A DNA stretch of 64,000 nucleotides from Liquidambar formosana. Its lineage: Eukaryota > Streptophyta > Magnoliopsida > Saxifragales > Altingiaceae. Made by a program: the position numbers and the translations under genes. Of this stretch, positions 53,987 through 64,000 are shown in pieces. Numbering within the stretch: the stretch's first letter is position 1; every line of letters begins with the position of its first letter. The stretch is from positions 20,015,602 through 20,079,601 of the forward strand of contig CM077827.1 of NCBI GenBank assembly GCA_039720395.1. The letters run 5' to 3'. A model generated the notes under the pieces. That model searched no databases. It was not told where the DNA came from and worked only from the letters and a program-made list of their open reading frames with translations.

Positions 53987-55249
53987 CAAATACAACTCAT
54001 TCAATCTCCCAAAAAGAAGGAATGGGGAATCTCAATGTTAGAAGCTAGTATTAAGATAAGCACAATCATAACCTTCCCAATTTCATAGCACACCTCGTCT
54101 TGGGGTCTTGGGACAAAGAATCCTTCCCTTGTTGTTGAAGCCACATAGATGCCTAGTGAGCACCTGTTAGCCCTTTGGTAGCAGGCTAGGCCAAGTTTAG
54201 CCCCTTGACAGCACCCATGGTGGCCACTTGAATCTTGTCAGTATGGGGTCATGTCTATAAACCAATGAGGTGCTTTCCTCTTCTTCTTCCTGTTTGACCA
54301 TAGCAATGACCACCTCAAGCAAGCTACCTTGAAAAGGTTAGTCACTTATTAGGGCAAGTTAAAGGTCTTGGCATGACAAAAAAAAAAAAAAAAAAAAAAG
54401 AAAGAAAGGGGGTTTTACCTCTACAACTTTCATCCTCTTCTTCGACCATTTCATCTGAGAAGAACCACCACTTTCTAAAGTACTTTTCTTTGAAGTTAAA
54501 GGCATTGCATGCACCCTAAGTCACAAGATTACCTTTTCCACCTATTTTTCTTCTGCAAATGAGCCTAAAAAAGAATAATCCTTGTATATCACTAGTTCTA
54601 AGCAACGCTATGAAGGCAAGTTCTCAAACTTACGTAGTGCATAAAAAATAAGGGTCTAGAACTTCATACCCATAGGATTGTACAGTTCGTGTCAAGGAAA
54701 GATGAAATCTTCTATATCCAAGTGAAAATTTGACAAATTCTTAAGGAGGAACTCCTCGGCAACATCTATATTTAAGGACACATCCATAAAGAGCGGGGAA
54801 AGGTTGATTACAACCCAACTGTGTCTCTCATCATCTTGTTGGGGCTATAGAAGTTGCTAGGCCCCATTGTGAACCACTAAGAAGTAGGAAGGCAACACGG
54901 CCACAAACATGAAAAATTATTTATGGCTTATATCATCATCCTAGAGTTTAAGTTATTGCTCTTTATCAATGAAAAACTTGCGATACCTCACCACGGTAGG
55001 GCTACCAATATAAGGCCTCCAAATGAAGAGAGCCTCGTCATCCCAATAATCACTAAGACATTTAGTCGAGGCCTTTCTCTACCTCTACGCCTAGGGGAAT
55101 TCTTGTCCCCTTAACCTCAACTTAGACCCCATCGACCTCACAAGCTTCTTTATGATAAGCCTTAAACTGAGTTTTGCAGGGAGGTAGCCTCATACCATCT
55201 CATACAAAAACAAATGAAAAAAAAAAAGATTTGATCGAAAGTATTAACA
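53987..55249. other. Retroelement-like DNA, no gene recognised
   Basis: Higher GC than its surroundings, with phrases continuing toward the mobile-domain relic. A 19-base A-run is at 54380-54399. It may be the C-terminal coding part of that relic, but no motif was identified. Confidence 0.4.
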
Positions 55250-56235
55250 CCGCCCTCCCAAGAATCTCTCCATCTTGCCTTTAATTAAGTCAAAGCAACA
55301 AATATAGAGAATTAAGGTATGCTGGAGCCAAAATAAAGTGTACACCTTGAACAATCGTAATAACCAAGGGAAGAGTGCAGTAAGAACCTGGTCTTCAGGG
55401 CTCCCTCGAACATAGTACTACTAAACCACAGGAACACTTCTAGCCTATAGCTGTTCACTTTGTTCTCTACAACCGTATCTTCTCGGGGTCTTCATTTTAT
55501 ATCTTAAAAAAAGTACCTCATCTAACCTATGAAGTTGTTCTTAGGAGTCTCATAGGCACTCTTCTTGTCAAAGCGCAATCTCAACTTGAAATAAGCTGCC
55601 ATGGCTTCCTTTAAGAATGTCTTGATTAATTGATCATCGAGAGTAAGTTTGATTGATAAAAGATCTTTGACACCAAAGGGTTCTAGAAGGGTCAATATGA
55701 GATATGACTACATCTTCAAGGGTGGGAATAAATTCTCCCTATGCCGCTACTAAGGTGTGCATCTTTAGATACCACCTCAAAATCAATATTAGTTAGTCTC
55801 TTCTTATCCCTCAAGATTTTGAGCCCTTACTCATGTGGATCAAATCGATTACACCATCCTCCATCAATATGTCCTTGTAATCCTTACTGCTTAATATCCA
55901 CAAGCACCATTTCCCCAACCAACAATGGTGGTCAAATGCAACACATACTTGATGGGAGATTCAAGAAAATCACCTCACCTTATGCCGAATCAAAAGATCA
56001 ACTCGCTATTTACAATGATTCCCTCACTAGTAGTGGTCTCAAGTTGGTTGAGCAATGCCTTTTGACCAATGGGAGTGACGAAAGAAAGTCTTTCCTTATC
56101 AATGAACCTCCAAAATGAGTTTTGGAGAACTAAGGTGTTAGACCACCCTTAGATGAAGGGAATCTTAGGGATCAACTTATCAAGGTGCCTCAAAACAATG
56201 TTGGCCATGATGAAGTCGAAGTGGGGAGAAAAGGA
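55250..56235 (-). pseudogene. Second plant mobile domain (PMD-like) relic
   Basis: Minus-strand pieces in several frames: FDFIMANIVLRHLDKLIPKI (56220-56160), LVLQNSFWRFIDKERLSF, GEFIPTLEDVVISHI (55730-55690) and VNSYRLEVFLWFSSTMFEGA (55475-55415). The FxPTLEDVxxL motif followed by LEAFL...-type helices is the PMD signature of TE-associated aminotransferase-like proteins. It is broken by many stops. It is not closely alike to the relic at 35-37 kb at the nucleotide level, so it is probably a separate lineage. Confidence 0.5.
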
Positions 56236-56879
56236 GGGAGGTTGTGTATTTAAAGTATGAAGCTCCACAAAAGGGGACCTCACATAAATCCGAGACGAGG
56301 GTGCAAGTGAATGGTATACTAGTATTTAAACCTAAAGGGTCATCATTACCCATGAATATAAAAAGGTGACATTGCCACTGAGTCTTGATATCACATTGCA
56401 ATTAATGTGATGCTTCAACTTAGCAGATCTAGTGTTGACTTGTCGACCTTTAACCCCAGAGGTCACTTCGCAATAAATGAGGCATTTAATGAGGGAAGGT
56501 CGTGGGTTAACACGTCTGACAAACCAAAGAGACCCACGCACACAACTGCTTCTACGTGGACATAATCTAGTGGAAATTAAATGAGTTGTCTTTGACAATG
56601 ACCATTGCAACTCTCGTATACACATGGGGGAAATGTTTATAGGTGATTTTCCTAGCCACATCAAACCATTGAAAATATGTCACGTGTCCTTTCCAAAACA
56701 AAGAGCAAGGACCAGGTGAGCATAGGGCTTTAAGTTCTAACAAACACATGTTTATTTTTAACGATGATCGAGCACCACCTGTTGCCTCTAAAGGGCGCAC
56801 TGTTGCTCCCTCACACTGTCTAGCACCTCGACATAAGTGCCCTTGACTGAGGACATCTTCCACCTTAGCAAGGATGCCC
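56236..56879. other. Flank of the PMD relic, nothing recognised
   Basis: A 104-codon minus frame (56881-56567) has no recognisable motif. The stretch is the insertion target of the hAT element that starts at 56888. Confidence 0.4.
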
Positions 56880-56887
56880 ATTTCTAA

Positions 56888-59694
56888 CAGGGTTCAAAGT
56901 ATTATTTGCCTCGGACGAGATCTTGCCAAGACAAACTGTTCTCACCACTCACCGATTCGAGATCTAGGGACATTACAAGTATATAATGGGAAGAATCATT
57001 CTTGGCTGAGAATATCGAGATCACAGACGAGATAAACGAGATGGGCGAGAAATCGATATCTCGTTGCAATTCGAATGAGATATTGTCCAAATCGTACAAG
57101 ACCTTCTTTTGCCCATGTAAACTTGTAGAAAGCTGCCTGAATTTGAAAAAAAGATGCAGCTATATGCCTACAAAACTCCTGTGGTCTTGCTGTGGTTGTT
57201 TTCGGTGGGCGGCAGTGAGTACTCTGTCTTCTTAGGTGGGTAGTAGCGTCAACGGTGGCTGAGGTGGGCGGTAGCGGCAGCAGCTGAGGGCCTAAAGTGG
57301 CCAAGAGAAGTGGTGGATCAGGTCGGCGCTATCGAGCTCTGGTTCTCCCCATCGCATTCTCACTCTTTTCTCTTCTCTCTCACGAGTCCAGTGGGTCTAT
57401 CGGTTGAGATCTACCAACTTATAAGACAAGGCTCCTTCTTTTTTTTTTTTTTTTTGATTTGTTTTTGTTTTCTTTTTTTAAGTGTTGGTGAGAGTCTCAC
57501 CGTGAGACCTTTTTTTAAGTGCTGGTTGACTGGGTTAAACCTATTGGGTTTGAGACTTCTTTTGGTTTCTTTTTTTCATTTTTTTCTTTTTCTTTTAAAA
57601 AAATGATATCGAATACCTATAGTCCTTTTTTTTCCCATTATTATGTATCATACATTTATAAATTTGAATTTTTTTTTAATAAATGGTAAATCTTTTTGAT
57701 AAATTATAAAAAGTTACGAAAATCTTAATTTTTAGAAAATTGTTACACATTTTTTTAATCATCATGAACTTATAAATATGCTTAAATAATTTGGAACTTA
57801 TAAATTTGAATTTTTTTTATAAATGCTAAATCTTTTTCATAAAATACAGATTTAAAAAAAATCCGAATATCCGTATTTTTAAGTTTAGAAAATTGTTACA
57901 CATTTTTTATAATTATAATGAACTTATAAATTTGCATAAATAATTATAGTGATTATTTTTATTTGATGTGTGTTTTCATAATCAAATTTTCATTTGAATT
58001 TATATATATATAAATTTCAATATTTTTGTTTTTTTAAAAGAAAAAAAAAAAAAAGATTAACATGATTTTTTGAATGCACATGAATCTAATATATGGGATG
58101 CAATAGTGCGAGAGTTGTTGGGCAATGTATAGTCACTTCTTCTTTAATTGTTTTTTTTTTTCATACACATTCGTTTGATTATTATTTATTTATTTAATTT
58201 TTTAAAGGATGTCGAGCAAGCCAATGGATATTGGTTGGGAACACGATCAAGCCATCAGTGTAGACAGAAGGAAAGTTTAGTGTAAATATTGTGGTAAAGT
58301 TGTTAGTTCTGGGATCACATGATTAAAACAACACATTGCAAGTTTCAGGGAGGTTGCCGTGTGGACTAAATGCCTAAAGGATATTGTTTAAATGATGAAG
58401 AGTCATCTTGCTGAATGTGTAAAAGAAAGGGTAGATATAAAAAGGAAGAAAGAACAACTACTTACATCCCTACAAGAAGATGCAGAATATGGGTGTGTTC
58501 ATATGCATGGTCTTTTTTATTATGATGAGGATGATAATGAGGCTTATCCTCACATGGACATTTCAAGGTAGGAGAAGATGCAACAAAAGAGACATACTAT
58601 GAAGGAAAGTCGTAGGACGGCCCAAATGGAGGTAGATAATTGTAGGTTTTCCACATAGGGAGTGGGAGGTCGTCTATATAGACCTTCCCAAGATGGTGCT
58701 AGTCCCTCTACCACTAGTGAGCCTCCTAGGAGGAACTTATCTACAGCGCATGATCCTCATAGGTCTGCTATTGATCAGTTAAGGGGGATTGATCCCTTTA
58801 TGTACCAGCCTGAGCCAGCTAAACAAAAAAGATTAAAGGATTTGTTTGGAAAAGAAAATGTGAAGAAGGTGGGAAAGGCGATTTCAAAATTTTTTTTGTT
58901 TAATGCAATCCTTTTTAATGCAGCAGACAGTGGCCCATACTACCAAACGATGATTGATACAATTGCAATGGCTGGACCAGGTGTAAAAGGTCCCTCTGGT
59001 TATTAGATAGGAGGAACATACTTAAAAGAAGAAAGGGCGGAACTAGATAATTACCTTGACATGCTAAGGAAAAAATGGCCAAAAAATGGTTGCACAATCA
59101 TGTGTGATGGGTGGTCGTCACGTAACAAACACCCCATCACCAACTGCATGGTGTATTGTGATCGGGAAATAATATTCCACAAGTCAATGGGTAGCACCAG
59201 TGTTAGGTCTAAAACGGCTGAGTACTTGTTTACGCTAATGGACAAGGTTATAGATAAGGTGGGTGAGGAAAATGTGGTCCAGATTTTTACTAATACTAAG
59301 GCTTCCTACAAGGCAGCTGGGAGACTTACTTATGAATAAAAACAAAAGGGTTGTTTTGGTCTCCTTGTGCGGCCCACTGTATTTATGTTCTTTGGGTGTA
59401 TATTCTAATCTAAAACATAAATATAGTGTTCTTTCATGATATATTAGTGCGCTAGCGCCTATTTTTAAGTTTTTTTTACCATATTATGTGCATTGAGTTC
59501 ATTATTTTGCTTATTTGATGGTTCCAATGTAATCATCATATTTTTTTACAAATTTTCTATGATTTTTCTGAATTTTTTCGAACTTTTTTTCATGTGTAAA
59601 GTTGCATCTTGCCCAAAACGAGATGGGTTGAGCGAGACTGAGATGAATGAGACCTGAAACGAGACGGGGACCAAGACCGAGACTTTGAACCATG
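56888..59694 (+). mobile_element. hAT element with DUF659-type transposase relic and 8-bp target duplication
   Basis: Ends CAGGGTTCAAAGT and (reverse) CATGGTTCAAAGT are inverted repeats differing at one base. Flanks ATTTCTAA (56880-56887) and ATTTCCAA (59695-59702) match at 7 of 8. Both subterminal regions are rich in CGAGAT/GAGACCG-type repeats (57005-57070; 59605-59685), as hAT transposase-binding regions often are. Length 2807 bp. The transposase gene inside is truncated. Confidence 0.88.
58209..59337 (+). pseudogene. hAT transposase (BED finger, DUF659), truncated and disrupted
   Basis: ATG at 58209. A BED-type zinc finger follows (CKYCGKVVSSGIT then LKQHIA). After stops (first TAG near 58279) comes a linker, then a DUF659 core: YYQTMIDTIAMAGPGVKGPS (58938-58997), TIMCDGWSSRNKHPITN (59096-59146) and QIFTNTKASYKAAG (59281-59322), ending at TAA 59335-59337. 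The C-terminal hATC dimerisation domain is missing. The usual VxTDNAxN catalytic Asp region reads FTNTKAS, so the acidic residue is lost. It cannot encode an active enzyme. Confidence 0.85.
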
Positions 59695-59702
59695 ATTTCC
59701 AA

Positions 59703-61799
59703 GTAGATGCCTCCTTCCATGGAGATGCTCAAGCTACCTCAAGGTTGTTCTTCAAGATCCTTCGAGGTCGGATGCCATCAAATCGCGAAAATAGAGGCCA
59801 AGGCCAAAAAATCCACAAGGTCCCCTCGAAGTGCCATCATGGCACCACATCCAAGTGTGATGCATGTTCAGGGCAAAGGTAGGACTAATAGGGCTCAAAG
59901 GGGGGTACACAAAATCTTGTCCATCCACTTCGCTTGGGATGGTTAGAAGACCTTGGTTTTATGGCTCAAGACGAAGTTCACTTAAGTAGAGGTCACCCCT
60001 AATGCACTTATGGGCAGCATCTCCTACCTTAGCCAATTTGAAAATAAATGGAGATGATGTGACCTTTAATTACATGTCACCTCCATCACAACAAAAACCG
60101 CCATCACGATTGACTAGACGTAAAAAGAATTTCGAGTTAGCTATGTTTATTGACAAGACATGAAAATTACAACCTGCACACCACATTATAACAGACTTAA
60201 TCCCCAATATCTAGGCCTATTACCTCACCTACCCTACATCTAGGTTGCACCAGATCTCGACAATAATAATAGGCCACTTCTGATATTACTTAAGGGGACC
60301 TCGATAGCCCTAGTAATAAGACAACCAACCTCTCAGTCACCATCATAAGATTCTATTTTAGTGGAATCTCGCCTAAGGCTAGAATTCATGCCTTAAGATC
60401 TTGGATCTCACTACCCTTTCCCCTCCTTTACATAATTTTCATATTGCTTCTCTCTTTCTCCTACCACTTCTTCTCTAAAACCCTGACACTTTATGCGACC
60501 AATCCTCATTGACTAAGATCCCCTTGAGCACCTCTCATCATGGTTCAAAGCTTAGAAGCACGAAGCGGGGGCGGGGAAGCAGGGGTATATAGAAGAGTCA
60601 AAGGTTTGGGGCATGTTTGTGTGTGTGTACATATAATATTTGGTAGACTGTTAGTAAACTTCTACTAAGTATTGTACAATTATAGTAGTAAGATTTCCTT
60701 CTTTCTTTCTTTCTTTCTTTTTATTTTTTTACCCTTCTCAAAGAGTGACAAGGCTACGGCTCAAGTAGCTATTCTCTTTTTTCACCTACACACATAATCC
60801 AGTCCTTTTCCTTCCTAATGATAAATTTATTATATTAAACCACTTTGGCCTGTAATCAAGTGCAATAGACAAATGGACATGAAAGCTCATTTTCAGATTT
60901 TTCTAGGAAGAAACAGGTCCCAATGATATATTGTAGTAACTGTACTATTTTTTGAATATTGTCAATATATTATATCACTTTAGCTTTCTAGGAAGCACAA
61001 AAGACAGCTGATGGGAAAGCTTTTTTGCAAAAATAGAGGAAGGAAATCATTGCATCATACATTTCCCAAATAATAATAATTTAATATTATTTTATACAAC
61101 TTTGGCCATTATGAAGAGAAGAAAAGGAGGGACAAGAAAAAAAAAACTCTGCATTTTTTATTCTCTGGAGAGAGAAATCTCTGCATTTTACATGGACTTC
61201 ACCCAACTGTTCTTGCCTTCAAAGCGACGCTGCTGCTGGTATTTATTCACCTTCCTCTTAACAAATATAGATTCTAAAGTGGAAATCAGATCTAAAACTC
61301 AAGCTAGCTACTGATCTCTTTGCAAGTCCTTTTTATTTTGTCTTCCACGAACACACCATCATTGGTAAATAAGAAAAAATGAAAGGAATTCAAATTTGAA
61401 ATAATATAATCATGGACTTTTAACGCTGATTCCCCCTGCTTCTTCTTCTTTTGTTGTTGCTCTTCCATTTCCCCTACTCATTTGGACGATTCCATCTCGG
61501 TTAGGACCACGATTCTTTCTTTGGAGAATCGCGATTCTTTCACTGAATCTTAGTTGGGAGCATAGAACCACAGTTCTAGAGCAGGACGGTTATCCCTATG
61601 TGCACGATTCCTACTTCTAAGGTTCCAAGTCTTAGTCTTGGCCGTCGTCATGTTTTAATTTCAACCATCGTCGTGTTTCTATTTCAACCATCTTGATGTC
61701 TCCCATCTTGTCGCATTTTGGACGAGATATAGCTTTATCCATAAACAAATGTTTTAAAACAAAATTTGAAACAGTTAACTTTGAACTATGCCTCTTGTT
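59703..61799. other. Intron DNA right of the hAT element
   Basis: No gene recognised. (TTTC)n at 60699-60720 and GT-rich repeats at 60617-60630. The first ~400 bases continue the composition of the PMD flank at 56.2-56.9 kb. Confidence 0.5.
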
Positions 61800-61982
61800 A
61801 AGCAAATCATGAGGTCGAGACAGACATCGAGCGTCCCATGCTCGTGGCCTCGAATGTCTCCGAGCTTGATTCAAGGGCAATCTTGAAGGCATCATGCAGT
61901 CCCATGGCTTCCTGATGTAGAGGGAAATTCTTCGTTCCTTAGAAACTCCTCATGCTAATTACAAAGACTTTACTACCAATTG
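61800..61982 (-). repeat. Right arm of the 10-kb-spaced inverted repeat
   Basis: Reverse complement of 51791-51970. It is flanked by two direct copies of AACTTTGAACTATGCCYCTTG (61777-61797 and 62046-62066), which suggests it is part of a ~270-bp mobile or duplicated unit. Confidence 0.85.
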
Positions 61983-62066
61983 TGTAACTTTTAACTATGC
62001 TTTATCCCAATACATCATCTCGGGTGGGTTCATAGTTTTGGACAAAACTTTGAACTATGCCCCTTG

Positions 62067-62639
62067 CTAACTTTTCATGGCGACTCACTCAGAAATAGTT
62101 ACTATGTTGCAACGATGTCCCAATTTAATGACAATTGACATGAAGGTTGAACCGACCTTTAAATCACACTTTTCTAATTTGATGTACAATTGGCTCTTTA
62201 AAACATTTGTTGTGATACTTTTTACAAACATTGATATCATATACAGGTGTGATGGCAGAGGCATCTCTGAGGAAGATGCATCATGTGGGTATATAGAATA
62301 TAGGTAAATGATGATGCCAGAAATTAATAGATCGCTACAGTTGTTTGAATTGCACCATAAGGAGAAGAGAGATTTCAGTAGAATGAATTGAGTAGGCATG
62401 TGGTCAAGGGTGTGTAGGTTTGAGATGATTGGGCAAGGCAGACAACTGGGTATGGAAGCATGTAGGATAGGAAAAAGTGAATGAAACTATAGACCTAGGA
62501 AACTGCAAAGTCTAAATCTTTTTAAGGGTGTATAGGGTATGCATGCCAAGTAGAAGATATAAATAAAACAATAGCTTTTCCCTTATCCAAGTATGATCAT
62601 GCGAGATAAAAATTTAGCAAGTATCATTGATCCTATTTT
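62067..62639. other. Intron DNA with an unassigned 76-codon frame
   Basis: The frame 62077-62307 ends RCDGRGISEEDASCGYIEYR, but I recognise no family. No other signal. Confidence 0.3.
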
Positions 62640-63420
62640 TTTAAATACAAGACTTAAATATCAGTACCGATGGTCCAAAAACATGAATATATCGGTTGTA
62701 TCAATGGATATATCGAAAATATCGATATCGATTTACATATATGATGTATATTATTAGTTAAACGCGGATACTTTTATTGAAACTCCTGGAAACAATTATT
62801 TATACTCTAATAAACAATCTAGCATCAAAATATTGCAATTTAAATGTGTATAATACAAGTATGTATTGTATAGGGTATAAAAAATGTGATACGCTAAGAA
62901 AATAAATAATAGAAATTTATTCAAATTTAACATCTAAATGTCACATGAAATTAAAATTTTTAAATATATATCATTCACACAATAATACCATATACCAATA
63001 GTTGTTGAATTAAATATAATTAATATGTGTGTTGGTGTATGTGTGTGTGAGATTGTGAGGGGTGGAGCTAAAAGTTTGAATCATAGAATCATAAAAAACC
63101 TGAAAAACAGCTGGGAGTGGTAGTCCTTCAGACCTTCACGTGTAGGTTCATAGAATAAAAAACCTTGAGCCCTTAAAGTAAAAAAGGATCTGCAATTTTG
63201 CAAAGTGAAAAAGTATAGAATTCTGCAAAGTATCGATATTTATCAATATCGTCAGTAACATGCGATAAAATGGGAGAAATTTAATCTATAAGTACTAATA
63301 TTCTCGATATATCCACGATATTTTGCCAAACAAAATAAAAGATAGAAATCGAATCGATAGGTATTGATATAGCGATATATTGCTGATAAACTTAACACTT
63401 AAGACCATGGTTAAATCATT
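62640..63420. mobile_element. hAT-like element with ATATCGATATCG subterminal repeats (tentative)
   Basis: Both ends are rich in ATATCGATAT-type motifs (62690-62735; 63225-63390). Bounding phrases AAGACTTAAATATC and ACTTAAGACCATGGTT are a weak inverted pair. The pattern fits the clustered subterminal repeats of plant hAT derivatives. No target duplication was fixed. Confidence 0.4.
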
Positions 63421-63805
63421 TGGGTGATTCCACTTATGACCCCATTTTTTACGACCAACATTTGTTCAAAAGCCATCTCAAACAAAAAAATTTCATTCCA
63501 ATTAAACATATAGATAATCCATAACAAACCAAAACGAAAAGAAAAGGGTAAAACAACAATGACTAAATTTCCTGAATTCATCTAACCTCATTTTCTAACT
63601 TGCTACAACCATATGAGGGTAATAAGAGTATAAATAGAAAAATTATCTAAACAAGTACCTAAAATCTATCTGTGAAAGAATTTAGTGTCAATGATATATC
63701 AAACGTTTCTTAAAGCATCAACTAATCTTCAAAACTATAACGCAAAACAATAATTATTCGATATCAAATCTATGACACTGAAAATGGAAGATAGATTTCA
63801 CTCAC

Positions 63806-63926
63806 TTTTATAACACGTAGATCCTTCATTTTTTCTGGATAACTTTCAATGAATTGCTTCAAGTTAAGGCCCACACCCTCATAAACAAGCTCCATTTTAC
63901 ACTCAAGGACCACCACATCCAGCAAC
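63806..63926 (-). CDS. CDK-like exon: alpha-C/hinge region
   Basis: 121 nt between acceptor TGACAG and donor GTGAGTG. It encodes LLDVVVLECKMELVYEGVGL, then NLKQFIESYPEKMKDLRVIK, matching the CDKA stretch that ends ...DPRLIK at an exon border. The earlier exons (glycine loop, PSTAIRE) should lie beyond 64000. Confidence 0.75.
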
Positions 63927-64000
63927 CTGTCACCAAATTTCATTATATAATTTGTCCAAAGAAGTCTATAAGATAACAATATTTATAAAGTTAATCAGGC

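Larger units (their letters stand above)
43376..63926 (-). pseudogene. CDK-like kinase with lost catalytic motifs (N-terminus outside window)
   Basis: Six minus-strand exons keep CDKA order and splice phases: 63926-63806, 45890-45684, 45327-45164, 45080-45014, 44916-44862 and 43513-43376 (stop TAG 43378-43376). Recognisable CDK stretches are QILFGVAYCHSHDIV, ILID, KLAYAGLA, LWYMAPEIL, VDMWSVGCIFAEM, ILGTPSEE and KMLCWAPNQRVTACNALKHP. The catalytic loop HRDLKP reads YGNLSM and DFG reads YAG, so the catalytic Asp, Lys and metal-binding Asp are gone. The only frame break seen is one extra base in the fifth exon (near 44873), giving TGA unless it is an assembly error. CDKs phosphorylate cell-cycle targets with a cyclin; this copy cannot be catalytic by that mechanism. 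The second intron seen is 17.9 kb. It is either a decaying pseudogene or a pseudokinase. Confidence 0.8.

Noticed and set aside
57310..57606. 98-codon ORF rich in F, L and S
   Set aside because: It covers T-rich low-complexity sequence inside the hAT element; no domain or start context supports it.

Overview
The window looks like AT-rich nuclear DNA from a flowering plant, probably a woody or otherwise repeat-rich dicot. The evidence is a myristoylated receptor-like cytoplasmic kinase gene with GT-AG introns, a CDK-family gene, an endogenous plant pararetrovirus, and many plant-type Copia, Gypsy, LINE, hAT, Helitron-like and TRIM elements. I cannot name the species from the sequence.

Layout. 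0-5.1 kb holds fragments of an endogenous caulimovirid: polyprotein tail, promoter/leader and start of reverse transcriptase on +, then protease, capsid and movement-protein pieces on -, a rearranged and broken copy. 5.86-23.75 kb (+) is the one clearly intact host gene, a six-exon RLCK-VII (PBL/APK1-like) kinase of 393 residues. Its introns are filled with transposons. Intron 1 has a decayed LINE carrying a second LINE, a three-LTR TRIM-like element and a CCGG-rich MITE. Intron 3 has Helitron-like copies. Intron 5 has a young Copia with 207-bp LTRs and a CAAAT target duplication. 23.75-30 kb is intergenic, with tandem repeats and MITE-like DNA. 30.4-41.1 kb is a pile of LTR retrotransposon parts: a Copia LTR, a Gypsy LTR split by a 1.9-kb solo LTR, a ~50-bp minisatellite, a decayed plant-mobile-domain gene, another long LTR and a DUF7745-like relic. 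43.4 kb to the right edge (-) carries six exons of a CDK-like kinase whose catalytic motifs are lost. One of its introns is 17.9 kb long and contains two hAT elements, a decayed Copia, a Gypsy LTR, a second mobile-domain relic and inverted repeats.

How it fits together. The two host loci are both kinases whose exons and splice sites survived massive transposon insertion into introns. The repeat fraction shows clear nesting order (MITE in LINE in intron; hAT in Copia in intron; solo LTR in Gypsy LTR). The most unusual pattern is a set of arrays of the palindrome TGCGTACGCA and its CpG-decayed variants, spaced about 20-21 bp, recurring in the Gypsy LTRs and around the mobile-domain gene. A second, unrelated LTR carries ATCGAT palindromes at similar spacing. 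All identifications come from reading translations and motifs by eye; no database search was run.
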